DNA of 64,000 nucleotides from Castellaniella sp. (lineage in GTDB: Bacteria > Pseudomonadota > Gammaproteobacteria > Burkholderiales > Burkholderiaceae_B), in the NCBI RefSeq assembly GCF_034675845.1, contig NZ_JAUCCU010000001.1:1984001-2048000 (forward strand), in the 5' to 3' direction. A program made the translations under genes and the position numbers. Below are positions 60,833-64,000 of this stretch, one piece after another. The notes beneath the pieces were generated by a model, which had not been told where the DNA came from, did no database searches, and saw only the letters and a list, made by a program, of their open reading frames with translations. Positions within the stretch are counted from its first letter, which is position 1. Each line of letters opens with the position of its first letter.

Positions 60833-61759
60833 ATGACGCAAGCCTCGCTGGACGAAACGGCGTTGACATGGAAACGTCACGCCGAACAGGTGGCTGGCCA
60901 GCATTGGCCCGAGGCCAGCTTGTATGTCGTGGCCACGCCGATCGGCAATCTGGGGGATCTCAGCCTGCGGGCCTGGGAGGCCCTGCGCCGCTGCGACGCC
61001 ATTGCGGCCGAGGATACCCGCACCACCCGCCAGTTGCTGGATGCCTGGGGGATTTCCACGCCGCTGATGGCGGCGCATCGCCATAACGAACAACAGGCTG
61101 CGGAGCTCATCATTCAGCGCCTGTCCGGCGGTGAACGCATTGCCCTGGTGTCCGATGCCGGCGCCCCGGCAGTCAGCGACCCGGGGGCGCGCATCGTGCG
61201 TCAGGTGCAGGCCGCAGGCTACCGGGTGGTGCCGCTGCCTGGGCCTAGCGCGGTCGTGGCGGCCTTGATGGCCAGTGGCGCCACGCGTGACGAAGACCCA
61301 GGTTTTGCGTTTGCCGGATTCATGCCCTCTAAACCCCTGGCCCGGCGTAAGTGGCTGGCCCGCTGGCTGGGCTGGACGATTCCCGTGGTGTTGTTTGAAA
61401 CACCACATCGCCTGCAGGCGGCGCTGGAGGATCTGCGGGATCTGGCTGGCCCAGATCGGGTGCTGACCTTGGCGCGCGAATTAAGCAAACGTTTTGAGGA
61501 AATCCATACCTTGCCGCTGGGGCAGGTCGCCGAGTGGCTGGCTCAGGACGCGCATCGCACCCAAGGAGAGTTCGTCTTGATTTTGCATGCTGCCCCAGCG
61601 ACCGCCGAGATTTCCGATGACCTGTCGCCCGATCAGCTACGCGTCATGCAGGCATTATTGGCCGAGTTATCGGTGCGCGATGCTGCCCGTATCGGGGCGG
61701 CAGCCACTGGCGTGCCGCGTGACCGCCTGTATCAGTGGGCCTTGCGTCAAAGCCCCTGA
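60833..61759 (+). CDS. rsmI: 16S rRNA 2'-O-ribose C1402 methyltransferase
   Basis: Tetrapyrrole-methylase-fold enzyme that methylates C1402 of 16S rRNA. The 308-residue product has 'LYVVATPIGNLGDLSLRAWE', 'IAAEDTRTTRQLLDAWGI', 'IALVSDAGAPAVSDPGARIV' and 'RELSKRFEEIHTLPLGQVA'. The ATG at 60833 has GAGG 12 bases upstream; the frame is open further upstream but antisense to yraN. Its 3' end overlaps the convergent rlpA stop by 13 bases. Confidence 0.95.
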   Translation: MTQASLDETALTWKRHAEQVAGQHWPEASLYVVATPIGNLGDLSLRAWEALRRCDAIAAEDTRTTRQLLDAWGISTPLMAAHRHNEQQAAELIIQRLSGGERIALVSDAGAPAVSDPGARIVRQVQAAGYRVVPLPGPSAVVAALMASGATRDEDPGFAFAGFMPSKPLARRKWLARWLGWTIPVVLFETPHRLQAALEDLRDLAGPDRVLTLARELSKRFEEIHTLPLGQVAEWLAQDAHRTQGEFVLILHAAPATAEISDDLSPDQLRVMQALLAELSVRDAARIGAAATGVPRDRLYQWALRQSP

Positions 61760-62694
61760 ATCAGGGCTACGACAGGGTCAAAGCCTACGTTGGATGCCAG
61801 TGTGCCGGCGGTTTGGTGGGCATGGTCCCTGGAAGCAAATGGCCCGAGCAAGACCTTATACAGCGGCGGCTGGTGGCTGACGATGGCCTGGCCCAGGGTG
61901 CTGTCCATCTGGGTATTGACCCGTTGGGCCAGTGCCTGGGCATTGTCCGCCGAGGAAAACGCCCCGAATTGCAGATAAATCCCGTTGCCCATCATGGGGC
62001 TGGCCGCCATCAGGCCCGCCTGCCTGGTGGTGGCTGGGGGGGCTGCGATGGGCTGGGCGGCGGGCTGGCTGGATACCGGGATGGCGGCGACAGAGCCAGA
62101 TGCGCCAGGGTAGTTGCCTGCCAGAATATTGGCGTTGGTAATGGCTTGTACGGTGACACGGCCGCTGCCTGGGCCGATCAGGCCGAGTTTTGCGGCGGCC
62201 ACATAGGATAGATCAATGATGCGGCCAGGGTGGAATGGGCCGCGGTCATTGATGCGCACCGTGACCGAACGCCCGTTGACCTTGCTGGTGACCCGCGCAT
62301 AGCTGGGAATGGGCAGGGTGGGGTGGGCGGCGGTCATGGCGTACATATCGTAGGTTTCGCCATTGGCTGTTTTTGCACCGTGAAATTTTCGTCCATACCA
62401 GGAGGCAATGCCTTCCTGGCGGTAGGCTTGGTTTTCTGCAATCGGCGTGTAGCGAACCCCGAAGATATCGTAAGGCCGGAAGTTTGCGGGTGCATGGCGC
62501 TCGATGCGCGGCACGGCATCCGGGATAGAGGCGATATCCGGGGGGATGCGGCTGCCTGGGCCGTCATCCTTGTAGTAGCCACCAGAACGGGATGCACAAC
62601 CCGCCAGCACGGCCAGCAGCACGCACAATAGGGCGATGCCCAGCAGCCGCCAATGAGGCTGCGCTGCCTGCTGGGGGGCCGCTGGCGGCATCAT
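61747..62694 (-). CDS. rlpA: RlpA-like lipoprotein with SPOR domain
   Basis: Lytic transglycosylase-type lipoprotein acting on denuded glycan at the septum. The 315-residue product has a lipobox LAGC ('LLCVLLAVLAGCASRSGG'), the double-psi beta-barrel 'GIASWYGRKFHGAKTANGET' and 'VRINDRGPFHPGRIIDLSYV' with the catalytic Asp region, and a C-terminal SPOR domain ('YLQFGAFSSADNAQALAQRV'). The start is ATG 62694 or 62691; it overlaps the rapZ stop by 4 bases. The N-terminus before the lipobox is about 40 residues, longer than usual. Confidence 0.92.
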   Translation of the reverse strand: MMPPAAPQQAAQPHWRLLGIALLCVLLAVLAGCASRSGGYYKDDGPGSRIPPDIASIPDAVPRIERHAPANFRPYDIFGVRYTPIAENQAYRQEGIASWYGRKFHGAKTANGETYDMYAMTAAHPTLPIPSYARVTSKVNGRSVTVRINDRGPFHPGRIIDLSYVAAAKLGLIGPGSGRVTVQAITNANILAGNYPGASGSVAAIPVSSQPAAQPIAAPPATTRQAGLMAASPMMGNGIYLQFGAFSSADNAQALAQRVNTQMDSTLGQAIVSHQPPLYKVLLGPFASRDHAHQTAGTLASNVGFDPVVALIQGL

Positions 62695-63566
62695 GGGGCG
62701 GGCCTGTGCAACAGCGGGTTGCGGTGGCGCACCAGCAGGGGGGCATGGTCGGCAAAGCGGCTGGCGAGTTGTTCGGTGACATAGACAGACCTGTGTTGGC
62801 CGCCCGTACAGCCAATGGCGATGGTGAGGTAGTTGCGGGTGTCCTGCATGTACAGGGGCAGCCATTTTCGGATGAACCCGCTGATGTCCTGGATCATGGC
62901 CTCGACGCTGCCGAACTGTGCCAGCCAGGCAGCCACCGGAGCATCGCGACCCGTCAGCGGGCGCAGCAGCGGGTCATAGTGGGGGTTGGGCAGGCAGCGG
63001 ACGTCGAAGACCAGATCGGCATCGTGGGGGACGCCGCGCTTATAGGCAAAGGACTCGAAGGTCAGGATGATGGATGCGCGGGTGGCCTGGACCAGATCGC
63101 GTACCCAACTGCGCAACTGGCCGGGTGTCAGGTCGGAGGTGTCAATCACGTGTTCCTGGTCCCGCAGGGGGGCCAGGAGTTCGCGTTCGCGGGCAATGCA
63201 GTCCTGCAGCGAGGCATCGTGGCCTTCGGCTTGAAGGCGGTCGGTCAGGGGGTGGCGGCGCCGGGATTCTGAGTAGCGCTGCATCAGGGTGTGGTCGTCT
63301 GCATCCAAAAAGACCACGTGCAGCGCGGTGCCCATGGCGCGCAGGCTGGTCAAAATGCCGGGGAGTTCGTCCAGATCGCCGGGGGTGCGCACATCGATCG
63401 CGACGGCCACACGCTCTAGGCCGTTTTCGCGGGTATTGGCGATGAATTCGTGCAGAAAACGTGCGGGCAGGTTGTCGATGCAGGTATAGCCCGTGTCTTC
63501 CAGCATGCGCAGGGCGACGGATTTGCCTGAGCCGGAGATGCCGGTGATGAGGACGATGTTGAGCAT
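62691..63566 (-). CDS. rapZ: RNase adapter / nucleotide-binding protein RapZ
   Basis: RapZ family (YvcJ) protein, 291 residues, with Walker A 'LITGISGSGKSVALRMLED', 'LPARFLHEFIANTRENGLER' and the C-terminal 'YLTIAIGCTGGQHRSVYVTE' characteristic of the group. In Enterobacteria RapZ controls GlmZ/GlmY decay and so glucosamine-6-phosphate synthesis. The start at 63566 (MLNIVLITG) is the family N-terminus. It lies 7 bases after hprK, the classic ptsN-hprK-rapZ order. Confidence 0.94.
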   Translation of the reverse strand: MLNIVLITGISGSGKSVALRMLEDTGYTCIDNLPARFLHEFIANTRENGLERVAVAIDVRTPGDLDELPGILTSLRAMGTALHVVFLDADDHTLMQRYSESRRRHPLTDRLQAEGHDASLQDCIARERELLAPLRDQEHVIDTSDLTPGQLRSWVRDLVQATRASIILTFESFAYKRGVPHDADLVFDVRCLPNPHYDPLLRPLTGRDAPVAAWLAQFGSVEAMIQDISGFIRKWLPLYMQDTRNYLTIAIGCTGGQHRSVYVTEQLASRFADHAPLLVRHRNPLLHRPAP

Positions 63567-63573
63567 GATGGGC

Positions 63574-64000
63574 CTAAGGGCGTTTATCGCGGGTGCTTTC
63601 CATGATAGCCAATGCCTGGCGTTCAATGAAGTCGTTCATGGTGTCGATGCCGCGCAGACTGAGGATGGTGTTGCGTACGGCTGCCTCGACCAGGACGGCC
63701 AGGTTGCGACCTGCGGCGACCTGCAGCATCACGCGGCGGATGGGGATGCCCAGGATGTCCTGGTATTGGTCCTGCATGGGCAGGCGCTCGAAATTATCAG
63801 GGGTCAGGCGCACCAGGTGCACGATGAGTTTGATTTTCATTTTACGGCGTACCGAGGTTTCGCCGAAGATGGTGCGGATATCCAACAGGCCCAGGCCGCG
63901 AACTTCCAGTAGGTTTTGCAGCAGGGCGGGGCATTGGCCTTCGACGAAATTAGGGGCGGTGCGAGAGAGTTCGACCGCATCGTCCGCCACCAGCCCGTGG
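63574..64000 (-). CDS. hprK: HPr kinase/phosphorylase, C-terminal part
   Basis: The gene runs off the right edge; the 3' 142 codons are present ('GLVADDAVELSRTAPNFVEG', 'VRGLGLLDIRTIFGETSVRR', 'RRVMLQVAAGRNLAVLVEAA'). These are typical of the HprK C-terminal kinase/phosphorylase domain that acts on HPr Ser46 in the PTS control network. The N-terminal half and the P-loop lie outside the window. Confidence 0.93.
   Translation of the reverse strand, partial: HGLVADDAVELSRTAPNFVEGQCPALLQNLLEVRGLGLLDIRTIFGETSVRRKMKIKLIVHLVRLTPDNFERLPMQDQYQDILGIPIRRVMLQVAAGRNLAVLVEAAVRNTILSLRGIDTMNDFIERQALAIMESTRDKRP

Noticed and set aside
1..64000. CRISPR arrays, insertion sequences, prophage, integrons, rRNA or tRNA genes
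   Set aside because: No direct-repeat arrays, transposase or integrase motifs, terminal inverted repeats or complete tRNA folds were seen on reading both strands.

Overview
The window looks like ordinary chromosome from a Betaproteobacterium of the order Burkholderiales, most likely an Alcaligenaceae (Bordetella/Achromobacter/Alcaligenes-type) relative. This is inferred from gene content and gene order: hemA-prfA-prmC-grxD-ubiX; secB-grxC-yibN-gpmA-envC-ctpA; argB next to an HAD nucleotidase; yraN-diaA-BON lipoprotein beside rsmI; rapZ-hprK; and many tripartite and branched-chain-amino-acid-type transporters. G+C is high (about 60% by eye). I see no rRNA, tRNA, CRISPR array, insertion sequence, prophage or integrase.

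Layout. 1-4392: end of hemA, then prfA (broken by a +1 frameshift in a 9-G run), prmC, grxD, ubiX and an HD-GYP protein. 4389-5579: MFS exporter. 5770-9341: a TRAP transporter (dctP with a Tat signal, dctQ, dctM) closed by a bidirectional terminator. 9390-11978: membrane sensor with a periplasmic solute-binding domain, PAS, degenerate GGDEF and intact EAL. 12163-16712: threonine degradation (kbl-tdh), converging on a glutamate dehydrogenase-asparaginase operon. 16870-19865: sulfate assimilation, cysH-cysD-cysN. 19956-25925: a LysR regulator and a Liv-type ABC transporter with a permease-ATPase fusion.

25947-36036: a Crp/Fnr regulator divergent from a second complete Liv-type ABC transporter, whose operon also carries two CoA-ligase-like proteins; an orphan AapJ-like binding protein follows. 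A perfect palindrome with Crp-like half-site spacing sits in the divergent promoter region. This transport-plus-activation locus is the most interesting metabolic unit here. 36151-37060: hydroxymethylglutaryl-CoA lyase, also frameshifted. 37112-39909: dprA, def, fmt. 39910-42465: a non-coding stretch with a promoter-like -10 and a strong terminator (candidate small RNA), then a gntR/dctA pair. 42466-48472: minus-strand group ntrX-like, ntrY, DUF4390, rsmB, BioC-like methyltransferase.

48549-64000: housekeeping genes: comF-trmL, gpsA-secB-grxC-yibN, gpmA-envC-ctpA-moeB, then a tightly packed minus-strand chain (yraN, diaA, BON lipoprotein, TlpA-like, argB, HAD nucleotidase) in which most stops and starts overlap. 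The window closes with rsmI, rlpA, rapZ and the 3' part of hprK.

Together the genes describe an organism that lives on organic and amino acids (TRAP, DctA, two Liv systems, Thr/Asn/Glu breakdown) and probably reduces APS directly for sulfur assimilation. No clearly novel defence or mobile system is visible. The points most worth a second look are the two frameshifts, the ABC/CoA-ligase locus and its palindrome, the A3-less ligase, the candidate sRNA, and the short NtrX-like regulator without an AAA+ domain.
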